A stretch of DNA of 20,959 nt from an uncultured Faecalibacterium sp. (GCA_934547065.1 CAKTEF010000023.1:1-20959); one strand, 5' to 3'. Positions 6,244-14,680 are shown, numbered from the stretch's first letter. Program-made: numbers and translations. The notes: generated by a model not told the origin, from the letters alone.

Positions 6244-6568
6244 CCATGTCCGAAAAGAGTTCAGCGCAGGTGTCTCCGGGTGCAGGCGATCTACAACATT
6301 CCCTCCGCGTCACGCCGGTCGTCAGGCTAACGCTTCAGTAGCTTCATGAGTTCCTGCCGGTCCGCAAAGCTTAGGTCCGTTCAGGTGCTGTGTCTAAAGG
6401 ACGCCCCGGCCCCACACGACACAAGAGTGGGCGGAACGCGCAGCACTCAGGCTGCGAGCAACTGAGTATTGTTATTGTCAGTTAATTTTTTGGAGGAGTT
6501 TAGAGCAGGTCCCCCACTGCTACCCGCTGCCCAGGCCTCGCTCCCCCCGTCGAAACCTTTACGCCCCC
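6220..6568 (-). ncRNA. ssrA: Transfer-messenger RNA (tmRNA)
   Basis: A 349-base RNA that rescues stalled ribosomes together with SmpB. Seen on the minus strand: 5' end GGGGGCGTAAAGGTTTCGAC, 3' end GGGTTCGACTCCCATCGCCT followed by CCACCA, and an acceptor stem GGGGGCG/CGCCTCC with one G-U pair. The T stem is ATGGG/CCCAT and the CCA end is encoded. The tag frame ends at 6447-6449 (TGA) and reads ...NSSKKLTDNNNTQLLAA, with the hydrophobic LAA end recognised by proteases in this family. The resume codon is not certain; an in-frame GCT lies two codons before the Asn. The smpB gene lies just upstream on the same strand. Confidence 0.95.
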
Positions 6569-6634
6569 ATGAACGCACGCCTTGCGGTGTGCGGGAAAGC
6601 TTTTGAAGGTTCCGGGCAGGAATGCTGCCTGAAA

Positions 6635-7117
6635 TCAATCATAAACGCCGTTGGACTTCACAGCCCGGTCAATGGAGCGCTTGGCATCGCGCTTGGCGGC
6701 ATCGGCACGCTTGTCGTAGAGCTTTTTGCCCTTGCACAGGCCTACCTCCATCTTGACCCGCCCATGCTTGAAGTAAAGCGAAAGGGGAACCAGGGTGTAG
6801 CCCTGCAGCTTGCACTGCTGGTGCAGCCGCCGGATCTCCGATTTGTGGGCCAGCAAGCGCCGCACCCGCATCGGATCCTGGTTGAAGATGTTGCCGTGGT
6901 CGTAGGGGGTGATGTGCATTCCTTTGACCAGCAGCTCGCCGTTTTCGATATCGACCCAGCTGTCTTTCAGGTTGACCCCTCCGGCCCGCAGGCTTTTGAC
7001 CTCGGTGCCCTTGAGTTCAACGCCGGTTTCCAGCGCTTCCAGAACAAAGTACTCGTGGCGCGCTTCCCGGTTTGTGGCGATCGTTTTGGTCGCCGGCCGC
7101 TCTTTGGCAGGTGCCAT
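6635..7117 (-). CDS. smpB: SsrA-binding protein SmpB
   Basis: A 160-residue OB-fold protein that binds the tRNA-like part of tmRNA and takes it to stalled ribosomes. Seen: the N-terminal segment ATNREARHEYFVLEALETGV, ELKGTEVKSLRAGGVNLKDSW, the HITPYDHGN motif, and the basic tail GKKLYDKRADAAKRDAKRSI, which in studied SmpB proteins enters the empty mRNA channel. AAAGGAGG stands 8 bases before the ATG. The tmRNA gene starts 66 bases downstream on the same strand, the usual smpB-ssrA pair. They could share a transcript, since no terminator is seen between them. Confidence 0.97.
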   Translation of the reverse strand: MAPAKERPATKTIATNREARHEYFVLEALETGVELKGTEVKSLRAGGVNLKDSWVDIENGELLVKGMHITPYDHGNIFNQDPMRVRRLLAHKSEIRRLHQQCKLQGYTLVPLSLYFKHGRVKMEVGLCKGKKLYDKRADAAKRDAKRSIDRAVKSNGVYD

Positions 7118-7155
7118 GCAGCGCGCCTCCTTTCCTCGTTTGGGATTGTCTCGTT

Positions 7156-7183
7156 AGTATATCACATTTTTGTGGATTTTCAA
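7156..7183 (-). promoter_or_regulatory. Promoter of smpB
   Basis: Minus strand: TTGAAA (7183-7178), 16 bases, TATACT (7161-7156) preceded by TGA (extended -10). Confidence 0.7.
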
Positions 7184-7227
7184 GTGCGATTTTTGAAAAA
7201 ACTGTAAATCTTTCAGAAAAAAGCCGC

Positions 7228-7746
7228 TTACAGCTTTTTATAGCCCTCCGGTTCGTCATCGGCACAGCGCCGCTCCATCAGGTAGGTGTCCAGCCAGCGG
7301 CCGTGGCAGTCGCGCGCGATCCGCTCCCGGCGGCCCACCAGACGGAACCCGCACTTCAGGTGCAGCCCGCGCGAGGGGGCGTTGTCCTGCAGCACCGTGG
7401 ATTGCAGCGTCCAGTATCCGGCCTGCTCGGCGGCGCGGCAGAGGGCTGTGAGCAGGTGACAGCCCAGCCCTTTGCCCCGGAACCGCTCCCCGACATAGAT
7501 GCTGACCTCGGCCACGCCGCGGTAGCACCAGCGGGGGTCCACCCGGTGCAGGGCGGTCCACCCGGCCACAACTCCGTCCACCAGCACCACCAGCCGACAA
7601 TCTTTGGTGTGGGAGGCATCCCACGCCGTGTAGGGCGGGCAGGTGGTCTGGAACGTGGCGTGCTCGGTGGCAATGCCTTCCAGATAAATTTTTGAAACGG
7701 ACTTCCAGTCCTCCGGCTCCATTGGCCGGATCGTGATCTCACTCAT
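7228..7746 (-). CDS. GNAT N-acetyltransferase, phosphinothricin acetyltransferase-like
   Basis: A 172-residue acetyl-CoA-dependent N-acetyltransferase. Seen: N-terminal IRPMEPEDWKSVSKIYLEGI with TATFQT-like TEHATFQT at 27-34, the central VAEVSIYVGERFRGKGLG, where R90-G-K-G-L-G95 is the pyrophosphate-binding loop of the GNAT fold, and LQDNAPSRGLHLKCGF at 119-134. This arrangement is that of the PAT/MnaT subfamily, whose members acetylate glutamate analogues such as methionine sulfoximine, but the substrate here is unknown. The start at 7746 (MSEITIRP) has AGGA 9 bases upstream; an in-frame ATG at 7791 lacks one. It has its own promoter and appears monocistronic. It is not part of the smpB unit, which has its own promoter downstream. 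Confidence 0.85.
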   Translation of the reverse strand: MSEITIRPMEPEDWKSVSKIYLEGIATEHATFQTTCPPYTAWDASHTKDCRLVVLVDGVVAGWTALHRVDPRWCYRGVAEVSIYVGERFRGKGLGCHLLTALCRAAEQAGYWTLQSTVLQDNAPSRGLHLKCGFRLVGRRERIARDCHGRWLDTYLMERRCADDEPEGYKKL

Positions 7747-7814
7747 GGTCGTATCCTGACCGGAGCCGCAATGCTCCGTGTTTCCCCTCAATGCATGTGC
7801 AGAATTTCATCCCC

Positions 7815-7843
7815 AGTATAGCAGAATCGGCCGGAAAGTACAA
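7815..7843 (-). promoter_or_regulatory. Promoter of the GNAT gene
   Basis: Minus strand: TTGTAC (7843-7838), 17 bases, TATACT (7820-7815) with an extended TGC. The leader is about 60 bases. Confidence 0.65.
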
Positions 7844-7928
7844 TGGCAAAGCCCGGCTGCTGCGGGGGATGGAAACGGGCAAAGCAGACACCCGGCAGAG
7901 CGTTTTTCATTCCGGGCAGAGAATTGTT

Positions 7929-7956
7929 TTGACAATGCAGGGGGTTGTGATACAAT
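7929..7956 (+). promoter_or_regulatory. Promoter of the hydrolase-transglutaminase-rmuC operon
   Basis: TTGACA (7929-7934), 16 bases, TACAAT (7951-7956) with an extended TGA. The gap 7747-8046 between the GNAT gene and this operon holds the two divergent promoters and nothing else recognised. Confidence 0.75.
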
Positions 7957-8046
7957 AGAACAAAACCGACGGACGTTGCCCGTGTAGAAAATCATGATAG
8001 ACTTCTTTGCCGGAAAATGCAACAAACGGAAAGGATGACCCTTTGC

Positions 8047-9096
8047 ATGAAACAAACTCTCCTCCGGCTGGCGGCCCTGGCGGCGCTGGTGCTGACATTG
8101 GCACTGCCCGCTGCGGCGCAGCAGCCGGAGATCACGCGCCAGACCACCCTGCGCCAGCTGCGCCAGAAACTGGCCCACTCCGGCTATTATACCTATTGTA
8201 AGGAACTGACCCCGCTGGAGATCCCGGTGTGGCAGGACCGCACATTGGAGCAGTACATGAACAAGACCCTGGTGGACGACAGCGTAAAAGCCATGAACCT
8301 TGTATTGGAAAATGACCGCAGCGGCATCCGGGTGGCCTGGAATGTGTATACCGAACAGGAGATCGCGGCAAAGCCGGTGCTGGGAGAGGTGCAGCTGTAT
8401 TATTTTCCCTCGGATCGGATGGACGGCAAGTATGCGCTGGTGGTGCCCGGCAACGCCAGCACCATCACCTCGGAGATGGAGGAGGGCGGTTCTGCCGCAG
8501 CGCAGCTGCATGAACTGGGGTACACGGTGTTTGTGCTGCGGTACCGCTCGTTCCTGAACGCCGGCGACAACGCCCCGCTGGAAGATCTGGGCCGTGCCGT
8601 GCAGTTTTTGACCCGGCACGCAGAGCAGTTCCGCATCCGGCCGGAACACTACGCCCTGGTGGCGTTTTCCTCCGGTGGGCAGCTGGCCGGGCTGTTTGCC
8701 AACAAAGAACTGGGCTGGGGCCGCTTCAACGTGCCCAAGCCCGGTGCGCTGCTCATGGCCTACCCGGTGGTAAATTTTTCGGTGCTGAAGCCGGTGTACC
8801 ATGTGATCATGGACACCGATCGGGCAGAATGGCGGTATTACTGGTCGAACCTTTCCGATGTCGTCACCGATGATTACCCGCCGGTTTTCTTCTGGAGCGG
8901 GAAAGACGATACGATCCTGCCCTTGATGGATGCCGACCTGCAGAGTCCGGCGCTGGAAAAGGCTTTGCAGGATCATGCCATCCCTTACCGGCGCATTCTG
9001 TTTGCCAATGCAGGCCATGGCATTGGCACCGGAAACGGGACGGATGCCGAGGGCTGGCTGAAAACGGCCGTACAGTTTTGGGAGGAACAGACAAAA
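8047..9096 (+). CDS. Exported alpha/beta hydrolase (esterase-like), copy 1
   Basis: A 350-codon frame; the stop codon ends at 9099. A signal peptide is clear: MKQTLLR, then a leucine/alanine-rich core, then LPAAA before Gln25. The mature part has an alpha/beta hydrolase layout: strand plus turn LVVPGNAST at 131-139, nucleophile elbow AFSSGG with Ser208 (the usual first glycine of GxSxG is Ala206), acid candidate Asp288 in SGKDDTIL, and His324 in NAGHGIGTG. It resembles acetyl-xylan or feruloyl esterase-like (BD-FAE/DLH) proteins, but the substrate cannot be named. The start is a choice: AAAGGA lies 12 bases before this ATG, while ATGs at 8017 and 8035 have no usable site. It overlaps the next gene by ATGA and is closely related to it. 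Confidence 0.75.
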
Positions 9097-10190
9097 TGAA
9101 CCAATGGATGATAAAATGGAAACACTGGGCCGAGGTCGCTGCGATCCTGGCCTGCCTGCTGGCGGTGCTGGCTCTGCCCGCCGGTGCCGTAATGGAAAAG
9201 GGAGAGCCCAACATCACGGCCCAGACCACCATGAAGGAAGTGCGCAACAACCCGGGCATCAAGAACTCCGGCTTCTACACCTACTCGCAGGATAAGGACT
9301 GCCCGCCGGGTCAGGCCCTGTGGGAGATGACCACTGTGGAAGGCTACACCAACGAGTATGTGGCCGAAGGCTGTGCCAAGGGGCTGAATCTGGTCATTGA
9401 GAACTACAACAATGGCGTTCAGGTCACCCACTCGTTCTACACGGAAGCGGAAAAGGCGGCGGACCGCACGAAAAACAACACCGGCCTGTTCTATTTTCCG
9501 GCCAAGGCTGAAAATGCCAAGTTTGCGCTGATCCTGGCTGGCAGTGGTGCCAATGAGAGTGCCGAGCTGGAGGAGGGGGCCTGCACGGCCTGGCAGCTGC
9601 ATGAGCTGGGCTATGCCGCCTTTATTCTGCGGTATCGCGTCTGGACGGATGCTTCCGATGATGCTCCGCTGGAGGACATCGGCCGGGCCATGCAGTACAT
9701 TGAGGAACATGCTGCGGAGTTTGGCATCCAGCCGGAGCAGTACGCCATCGTGGGATATTCCATGGGCGGCCACCTGACGGGTCTGTTCGGCACGGAATCG
9801 GTGGGGTATCAGCATTACAATGTGCCCAAGCCTGCCGCCCTGCTGCTGGGCTACCCCATCAACGATATGACCTACATCAAGCCCATCTACCATGTCATTC
9901 AGGATATCGGCGCGTACGGCCCCAAATACTATACCCGGAATCTTTCGGATGAGATCACGCCGGACTACCCCGCCACCTACCACTGGCACGGTGTGAATGA
10001 CATGCTGCTGAAAGAGCTGGTCTACTGGCGGCAGGGACCGCAGCTGGAAGCTGCCCTGCAGGCCAATCACGTCAAGCATGTTTACCGGGTGTTCAACAAT
10101 GCACCTCACGTCTGCGGCATCGGCACAGGAACAGATGCCGAGAACTGGCTGGTGGAAGCCACTGCTTTCTGGGAAGAACAGTGCGCCTGA
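9096..10190 (+). CDS. Exported alpha/beta hydrolase (esterase-like), copy 2
   Basis: A 364-residue paralogue of the preceding gene. Shared blocks include QLHELGY, LRYR, DAPLEDIGRAMQ, YNVPKPAALL, YPI..., YHVI, NLSDEIT.DYP, GIGTGTDAE and FWEEQ. It has a signal sequence (MNQWMIKWKHW, a hydrophobic core and ALPAGA). Unlike copy 1, the nucleophile elbow is canonical: G220-Y-S222-M-G224. Asp302 and His338 are the other triad candidates. GGAGGA lies 9 bases before the ATG, which overlaps the previous stop in ATGA, implying translational coupling. The pair arose by tandem duplication. Secreted esterase on dietary polysaccharide or host substrates is a plausible but unproved role. Confidence 0.8.
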   Translation: MNQWMIKWKHWAEVAAILACLLAVLALPAGAVMEKGEPNITAQTTMKEVRNNPGIKNSGFYTYSQDKDCPPGQALWEMTTVEGYTNEYVAEGCAKGLNLVIENYNNGVQVTHSFYTEAEKAADRTKNNTGLFYFPAKAENAKFALILAGSGANESAELEEGACTAWQLHELGYAAFILRYRVWTDASDDAPLEDIGRAMQYIEEHAAEFGIQPEQYAIVGYSMGGHLTGLFGTESVGYQHYNVPKPAALLLGYPINDMTYIKPIYHVIQDIGAYGPKYYTRNLSDEITPDYPATYHWHGVNDMLLKELVYWRQGPQLEAALQANHVKHVYRVFNNAPHVCGIGTGTDAENWLVEATAFWEEQCA

Positions 10191-10208
10191 GAGAAAGGAT
10201 GAAACAGA

Positions 10209-11693
10209 ATGAAAGATCTGAACGAAGCATTTGTACATCTGAACGTGGGTCTGCCCGATGATGTGGAGCGGCTGAAAGCCGCGGGCTATTACAAAGAAGC
10301 CATGGCACGGATCGACGCATACCTGGCCGAGGACTGGACCGGGACCCAGAACAGCCCGGCCAGCCAGGGAATGGGAGAAGTGCAGGGTGTCGCCCTGCCG
10401 CAGAATCCCGTGCCCCACGGCGTGGATGCCCTGCGGGACGCGCTGCTGGTGCAAAAGGAGATCCTGCGCCGCCTGCCGGAGAATTACTCCCTGACCGAAG
10501 CCCAGGCGGTGGCCCGGATGCAGGGGCTTGTGCGGGATTTCACTGCGGAGGAGTTCCGGCAGCTGGTCCGGGAGGGCCGCATCGACTGGCGCTTTGTGGA
10601 GGGCGAAAAGCACTATCAGAAGCGGTTTGCCGAGACGCTGCTGGCCACCCACGCGGATCTGGCTGCCCGGCAGCTGGACCCGCCGGCACCGAACCTGCTG
10701 GCGCGGGAGCGCCGCCGCCGCGAACACGAGAAGATGGAGCGCGAGGGCCGGAGCTGCGCCCGCATTGCCATCAAGGCCAGCGTGGGAATGTCGGACGAAG
10801 CCTTTGCCGCCGCGCTGGCCAAAGCGAAAGCCGAGGGCCGGAACAGCGTGCATCTGCGCGCCTGGCTGCCCATCCCGGCGGCCTGCCCGGCACAAAGTGA
10901 GATCGAACTGAACCATTTTACCGAGCCGCCCGCCCACATTGCGGCCGAGGATGCGCCCCAGCGCACGGTCTATTGGGAGGCAGACCTGACCGAGAACCGC
11001 CGCTTTGGGGTGGAATACCGCTACCGTTCCACGGCGGCCTACGCCGACCCGCTGGGCTTTGCGCCCGCAGCGCAGCAGCCGGATTTTGACACCGAGGAAC
11101 AGGCCCCGCACATTGTGTTCACGCCGTATCTGCGGGCGTTGGCAGCGCAGCTCACGGCGGGTGTCACTGACCCGGCGGAAAAGGCCAAGCGCATCTATGA
11201 TTACGTTACCCTGAATGTGCGGTATCACTATCAGCCCGCCTACTTTGTGCAGGAAAGCCTGCCCGACCACTGCGCCCGCGACCGCCGGGGCGACTGCGGC
11301 ATCATGGCGCTGACCTTTATCACTCTGTGCCGCCTGGTGGGCATCCCGGCCCGGTGGCAGAGCGGCCTTTCCGTCTCGCCCAGCGGGGTGGGATGCCACG
11401 ACTGGGCCATGTTCTACATTGCGCCCAAGGGCTGGATGTATGCCGACTGTTCGTTTGGTGCCTCGATGGCCCGGCAGGGGGACGAGACGCTCCGCCGCCA
11501 TTATTTTGGCAATCTGGACACCGGACGCATGGTGGCAAACCGTGCGTTCCAGGCTCCCTTTGACCCGCCGATGACCGGCTTCCGCTCCGACCCCTACGAC
11601 AACCAGTCCGGCGAGTGCGAGGCGGACGGCGTGGGCCTGTACGGCAGTGCCCTGGACACCCGCAAGGAACTGATCGACTTTGAGGATTTATAA
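10209..11693 (+). CDS. Transglutaminase-like domain protein
   Basis: A 494-residue protein with no signal peptide or membrane segment, so probably cytoplasmic. The first 180 residues are charged, helical-looking and unrecognised. A beta-rich region follows (about 185-300), then a transglutaminase/protease-like core with the triad Cys363 (RRGDCGIMAL), His397 (GCHDWAMF) and Asp413 (MYADCSF). Such domains act as cysteine peptidases or amide-forming enzymes; the substrate is unknown. AAAGGA precedes the start, 18 bases after the second hydrolase. The C-terminal tail names nothing familiar. It may work on products of the exported hydrolases, but that is only inferred from position. Confidence 0.8.
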   Translation: MKDLNEAFVHLNVGLPDDVERLKAAGYYKEAMARIDAYLAEDWTGTQNSPASQGMGEVQGVALPQNPVPHGVDALRDALLVQKEILRRLPENYSLTEAQAVARMQGLVRDFTAEEFRQLVREGRIDWRFVEGEKHYQKRFAETLLATHADLAARQLDPPAPNLLARERRRREHEKMEREGRSCARIAIKASVGMSDEAFAAALAKAKAEGRNSVHLRAWLPIPAACPAQSEIELNHFTEPPAHIAAEDAPQRTVYWEADLTENRRFGVEYRYRSTAAYADPLGFAPAAQQPDFDTEEQAPHIVFTPYLRALAAQLTAGVTDPAEKAKRIYDYVTLNVRYHYQPAYFVQESLPDHCARDRRGDCGIMALTFITLCRLVGIPARWQSGLSVSPSGVGCHDWAMFYIAPKGWMYADCSFGASMARQGDETLRRHYFGNLDTGRMVANRAFQAPFDPPMTGFRSDPYDNQSGECEADGVGLYGSALDTRKELIDFEDL

Positions 11694-11701
11694 ATAAGAC
11701 C

Positions 11702-13036
11702 ATGGAATTTCTGGCAGGACTTTATACCCTTTTGCTCGTGACCATCTGCATTCTGCTGGCGCTGGTGCTCTGGCGCATCGGCAGGCCGCAGAAACAGGCA
11801 GACGACGAAGAACTGAAACGCTGGCTCCAGCAGCAGCTGGATGCCCAGGCCAGGGAGTTTGCCGCAAAGCAGGCAGCCTTGACGGAACAGAACTATGCCG
11901 CCATCCGCAGCGTGAGCGACACGCTGCAAAGCGCCGTGCAGAGCATGAGCGCGACCCTTGCGCAGGGGCAGGATGCCCAGCAGCGGCAGCTGACCCTGCG
12001 GCTGCAAAGCCTGGAACAGACCAACACCAAAAAACTGGAAGAACTGCGCCGGACGCTGGCCGAGAGCATGACCACATTACAGGCCGAGAACACCCGCAAG
12101 CTGGACGAGATCCGCCACACGGTGGACGAACAGTTACAGGATGCGCTGCAAAAGCGGGTGACGGAGAGCTTCAAGGCCGTCAACGACCAGCTGGAACAGG
12201 TATACAAGGGTCTGGGCGAGATGCAGAGCCTGGCCGCCGATGTGGGCGGGCTGAAGCAGGTGCTTTCGGGGGTCAAGACCCGCGGCATCCTGGGCGAGAT
12301 TCAGCTGGGAGCCATTCTGGAAGAAATTCTGGCCCCGGAGCAGTACGACACCAATGTGGCCACCATTCCGGGCAGCACCCAGCGGGTGGAGTATGCCATC
12401 AAGATGCCGGGTGCCGACGGCGGCAGCGTCTGGCTGCCCATCGACTCCAAGTTCCCCGGCGACACCTACGCCCACTTGCAGGACGCACAGGCTTCCGGCG
12501 ACGCGCAGGCGGTGGAAAACGCCCGCCACGCGTTGGAACTGGTGCTGCGCAGCGAGGCCAAGGACATCCGCGAAAAGTATGTGGAGCCGCCCTACACCAC
12601 TGCGTTCGGCATCCTGTTTTTGCCCTTTGAGGGCCTGTATGCCGAGGTGGTCAATGCCGGGCTGCTGGAAGTGCTCCAGCGGGACTATCAGGTGAATGTG
12701 GCCGGCCCCAGCACCATGGCCGCTCTGCTCAACAGCTTGCAGATGGGCTTCAAGACCCTTGCCATCCAGAAACGCTCCGGCGAGGTGTGGCAGCTGCTGG
12801 GGGCCGTCAAGACCGAGTTTGACAAGTTTGGTCAGGGACTGGCCAAGATGCAGCAGCGCCTGCGCCAGACCGACGAGGAACTGGACAACCTGATCGGGGT
12901 GCGCAGCCGCGCCATCCGCCGCAAGCTGCGCAGCGTCCAGAGCCTGGACGAGGCCAGCGCCGCCGCCCTGCTGGAACTGGACACCGAGCCGGGCCGCCCC
13001 GTTGCGGCAAGACTTCCGGAGAACGGGGAGGAGTAA
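11702..13036 (+). CDS. rmuC: RmuC family protein
   Basis: A 444-residue protein with one N-terminal membrane segment (about residues 4-25, LAGLYTLLLVTICILLALVL), a long glutamine- and leucine-rich coiled coil (about 30-180), and the conserved RmuC domain from about 185 (KTRGILGEIQLGAILEEIL) through VWLPIDSKFPGDTY, YVEPPYTTAFGILFLPFEGLYAEV and GPSTMAALLNSLQMGFKTLAI. The family is predicted to carry a PD-(D/E)XK-like nuclease fold, and E. coli rmuC mutants show increased recombination at inverted repeats. It begins 8 bases after the transglutaminase gene and closes this operon. The ribosome site is weak (GAGGA, about 15 bases away), so translation may depend on coupling. It sits beside a block of inverted repeats, possibly by chance. 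Confidence 0.92.
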   Translation: MEFLAGLYTLLLVTICILLALVLWRIGRPQKQADDEELKRWLQQQLDAQAREFAAKQAALTEQNYAAIRSVSDTLQSAVQSMSATLAQGQDAQQRQLTLRLQSLEQTNTKKLEELRRTLAESMTTLQAENTRKLDEIRHTVDEQLQDALQKRVTESFKAVNDQLEQVYKGLGEMQSLAADVGGLKQVLSGVKTRGILGEIQLGAILEEILAPEQYDTNVATIPGSTQRVEYAIKMPGADGGSVWLPIDSKFPGDTYAHLQDAQASGDAQAVENARHALELVLRSEAKDIREKYVEPPYTTAFGILFLPFEGLYAEVVNAGLLEVLQRDYQVNVAGPSTMAALLNSLQMGFKTLAIQKRSGEVWQLLGAVKTEFDKFGQGLAKMQQRLRQTDEELDNLIGVRSRAIRRKLRSVQSLDEASAAALLELDTEPGRPVAARLPENGEE

Positions 13037-13057
13037 AGCTTTGGGAGGCCTGCGCGA

Positions 13058-13308
13058 GGGGAGTTTCTCCGGCGAATGTCCGGGAAGTGGGGCCCCAATC
13101 CGCGATACAGTGAATCGCGGATTGGGGCGGAACCGTGGGTTCCGGGCTGTTCGCGGAGAAAGCTCCCGGAGCACAGGCCGATGAACTGCATCTGACCGAC
13201 AGGGTGTTGGGGAGCTTTCCCACGCAAGTGATTCGGTGCGTCCCGCCCCCGCCCCAACGCTAACGCGCCGGGGCCCCACCCCCGGACACTTGCTTTGGGA
13301 AACTCCCT
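13058..13308. repeat. Block of four alternating inverted repeats (two palindromic elements)
   Basis: The motif GGGAG(T/C)TTTC followed by a GCGAA/GCAAG segment and, in most copies, CCGGG occurs four times. It runs forward from 13058, reversed ending at 13167, forward from 13209, and reversed ending at 13308. Each forward-reverse pair closes a palindromic element. The first has at its centre a perfect hairpin, CCCCAATCCGCGAT (13093-13106) with its complement at 13114-13127. The second has GCCCC/GGGGC around CCAACGCTAACGCG. The outermost arms (13058-13097 and 13269-13308) are also alike, including TGTCCGGG and GTGGGGCCCC. No gene is visible here. Confidence 0.75.
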
Positions 13309-13338
13309 AACGCCCTGCCGGGCAGGCGATATTTTCCC

Positions 13339-13367
13339 TTGCGAAATTTCTAACGATGTGCTATAAT
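13339..13367 (+). promoter_or_regulatory. Promoter of the flavodiiron gene
   Basis: TTGCGA (13339-13344), 17 bases, TATAAT (13362-13367) with an extended TGC. The leader has a small CCGC/GCGG hairpin (about 13390-13404) before the ribosome site. Confidence 0.75.
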
Positions 13368-13431
13368 AGGAACTGTTCTTAGAAATAACCGCCGCTTCCT
13401 GCGGCAGATCATAAAAAGGAGAGGAACCCCT

Positions 13432-14613
13432 ATGAGCGTGAAAAAGATCAGCGAAGCCATCCTGGGCCTGGGCGTGGACGACACCACCATCGACCTGTTC
13501 GAGAGCCAGTATCCCGTTCCGACCGGTGTCAGCTATAACTCTTATCTGATCCTGGACGAAAAGACCGCCATCCTGGATACCGTGGATGCCCGCGCCACCG
13601 ATGCGTGGCTGGAAAACCTGACCCAGGCACTGGCTGGCCGCAAGCCGGATTATCTGGTGGTCAGCCACATGGAGCCGGATCACGGCGCAAACATTGCCAG
13701 GCTGGCTGCGCTTTACCCGGAAATGCAGGTGGTGGGCAACGCCAAAACGTTCCAGTATATGGAGCAGTTCTTTGGCCCTGAAGCCATTGCCAAGGATCGC
13801 CGCGTGGTGGTCAAGGATGGTGAGAGCCTGAGCCTGGGTGCCCACACGCTGACCTTTGTGTTTGCTCCCATGGTACACTGGCCGGAGGTCATGGTCAGCT
13901 ACGAATCTGCCGAAAAGGTGCTGTTCTCGGCGGATGGCTTTGGCCGTTTTGGCGCGGTGGCAAAGTTTGACGAGCACGCCGATTGGGCCAGCGAGGCCCG
14001 CCGCTATTACCTGAACATCGTGGGCAAGTACGGCCCGCAGGTGCAGGCCCTGTTGAAAAAAGCGGCGGCGCTGGACATTGCCACCATCTGCCCGCTGCAT
14101 GGTCCGGTGCTGACCGGAGATCTGGGCAAGTACCTGAACTACTACGACATCTGGTCCAGCTATAAGGCCGAGGAGCCGGAAAAGATCCTGGTGGCAAGCG
14201 CTTCCATCCACGGCCACACCCGCGATGCCGCCCACACCATGGCCGCAAAGCTCCGCGCCAAGGGTGCCAAGGTGGTGGAGATGGACCTGACCCGCACGGA
14301 TGTCTCCTATGCTGTGACCGAAGCGTTCCGCTGCGGGAAGATCGTGCTGGCATGCGCCACCTACGACGGCTTCCTGTTCCCGCCGATGGAAAATCTGCTG
14401 GCCCACCTCAAGACCAAGGCGTTCCAGGGCCGCACCGTGGGCCTGATGGAAAACGGCACTTGGGCCCCCATGGCCGCAAAGCTGATGCGGGCCGAGCTGG
14501 AAAGCATGAAGAATATCACCCTCTGCGAGAACGTGGTCACCATCCGTTCGGCCGCCAATGCGGCCGCCGAAGCACAGATGGATGCCCTGGCAGAGGAACT
14601 GATCGCAAAATAA
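13432..14613 (+). CDS. Flavodiiron protein (FprA family, oxygen or NO reductase)
   Basis: A 393-residue two-domain protein. The N-terminal metallo-beta-lactamase-like domain (about 1-245) has the diiron ligands: H79-x-E81-x-D83-H84 (SHMEPDHG), H149 (MVHWPE), D168 (FSADGFG) and H223 (PLHGP). The C-terminal flavodoxin-like domain (about 250-393) starts KILVASASIHGHTRDAA, the FMN phosphate loop, and includes CATYDGFLFPPME. Such proteins reduce oxygen to water or NO to nitrous oxide using rubredoxin or related donors, and protect strict anaerobes from oxygen. No fused rubredoxin domain is present. AAAGGAGAGG precedes the ATG. It is monocistronic, with its own promoter and terminator. Confidence 0.94.
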   Translation: MSVKKISEAILGLGVDDTTIDLFESQYPVPTGVSYNSYLILDEKTAILDTVDARATDAWLENLTQALAGRKPDYLVVSHMEPDHGANIARLAALYPEMQVVGNAKTFQYMEQFFGPEAIAKDRRVVVKDGESLSLGAHTLTFVFAPMVHWPEVMVSYESAEKVLFSADGFGRFGAVAKFDEHADWASEARRYYLNIVGKYGPQVQALLKKAAALDIATICPLHGPVLTGDLGKYLNYYDIWSSYKAEEPEKILVASASIHGHTRDAAHTMAAKLRAKGAKVVEMDLTRTDVSYAVTEAFRCGKIVLACATYDGFLFPPMENLLAHLKTKAFQGRTVGLMENGTWAPMAAKLMRAELESMKNITLCENVVTIRSAANAAAEAQMDALAEELIAK

Positions 14614-14614
14614 A

Positions 14615-14659
14615 AAAGACAAGGAGATCCCCACGCTTTGTGGGGATTTTCTTGTCTTT
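14615..14659 (+). terminator. Terminator of the flavodiiron gene
   Basis: A 20-bp stem (14615-14634 with 14640-14659, two G-U pairs) around a 5-base loop, 2 bases after the stop codon. The T-rich descending arm is part of the stem. It carries the -35 box (TTGTCT, 14652-14657) of the next promoter, so terminator and promoter overlap. Confidence 0.8.
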
Positions 14660-14680
14660 CTGGCAAATCTATGATACACT
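14652..14680 (+). promoter_or_regulatory. Promoter of the small-ORF RNA
   Basis: TTGTCT (14652-14657), 17 bases, TACACT (14675-14680) with an extended TGA. The predicted start near 14687 falls at the foot of a perfect 7-bp hairpin with a GAAA loop (TGCCGCA 14686-14692, TGCGGCA 14697-14703), which would cap the 5' end of the RNA. Confidence 0.65.

Noticed and set aside
8985..11501. An 838-codon minus-strand frame opposite the hydrolase and transglutaminase genes, and a 625-codon one at 12832-14709
   Set aside because: Both are shadows of genes with clear motifs and start sites, and both cross intergenic repeats or promoters.
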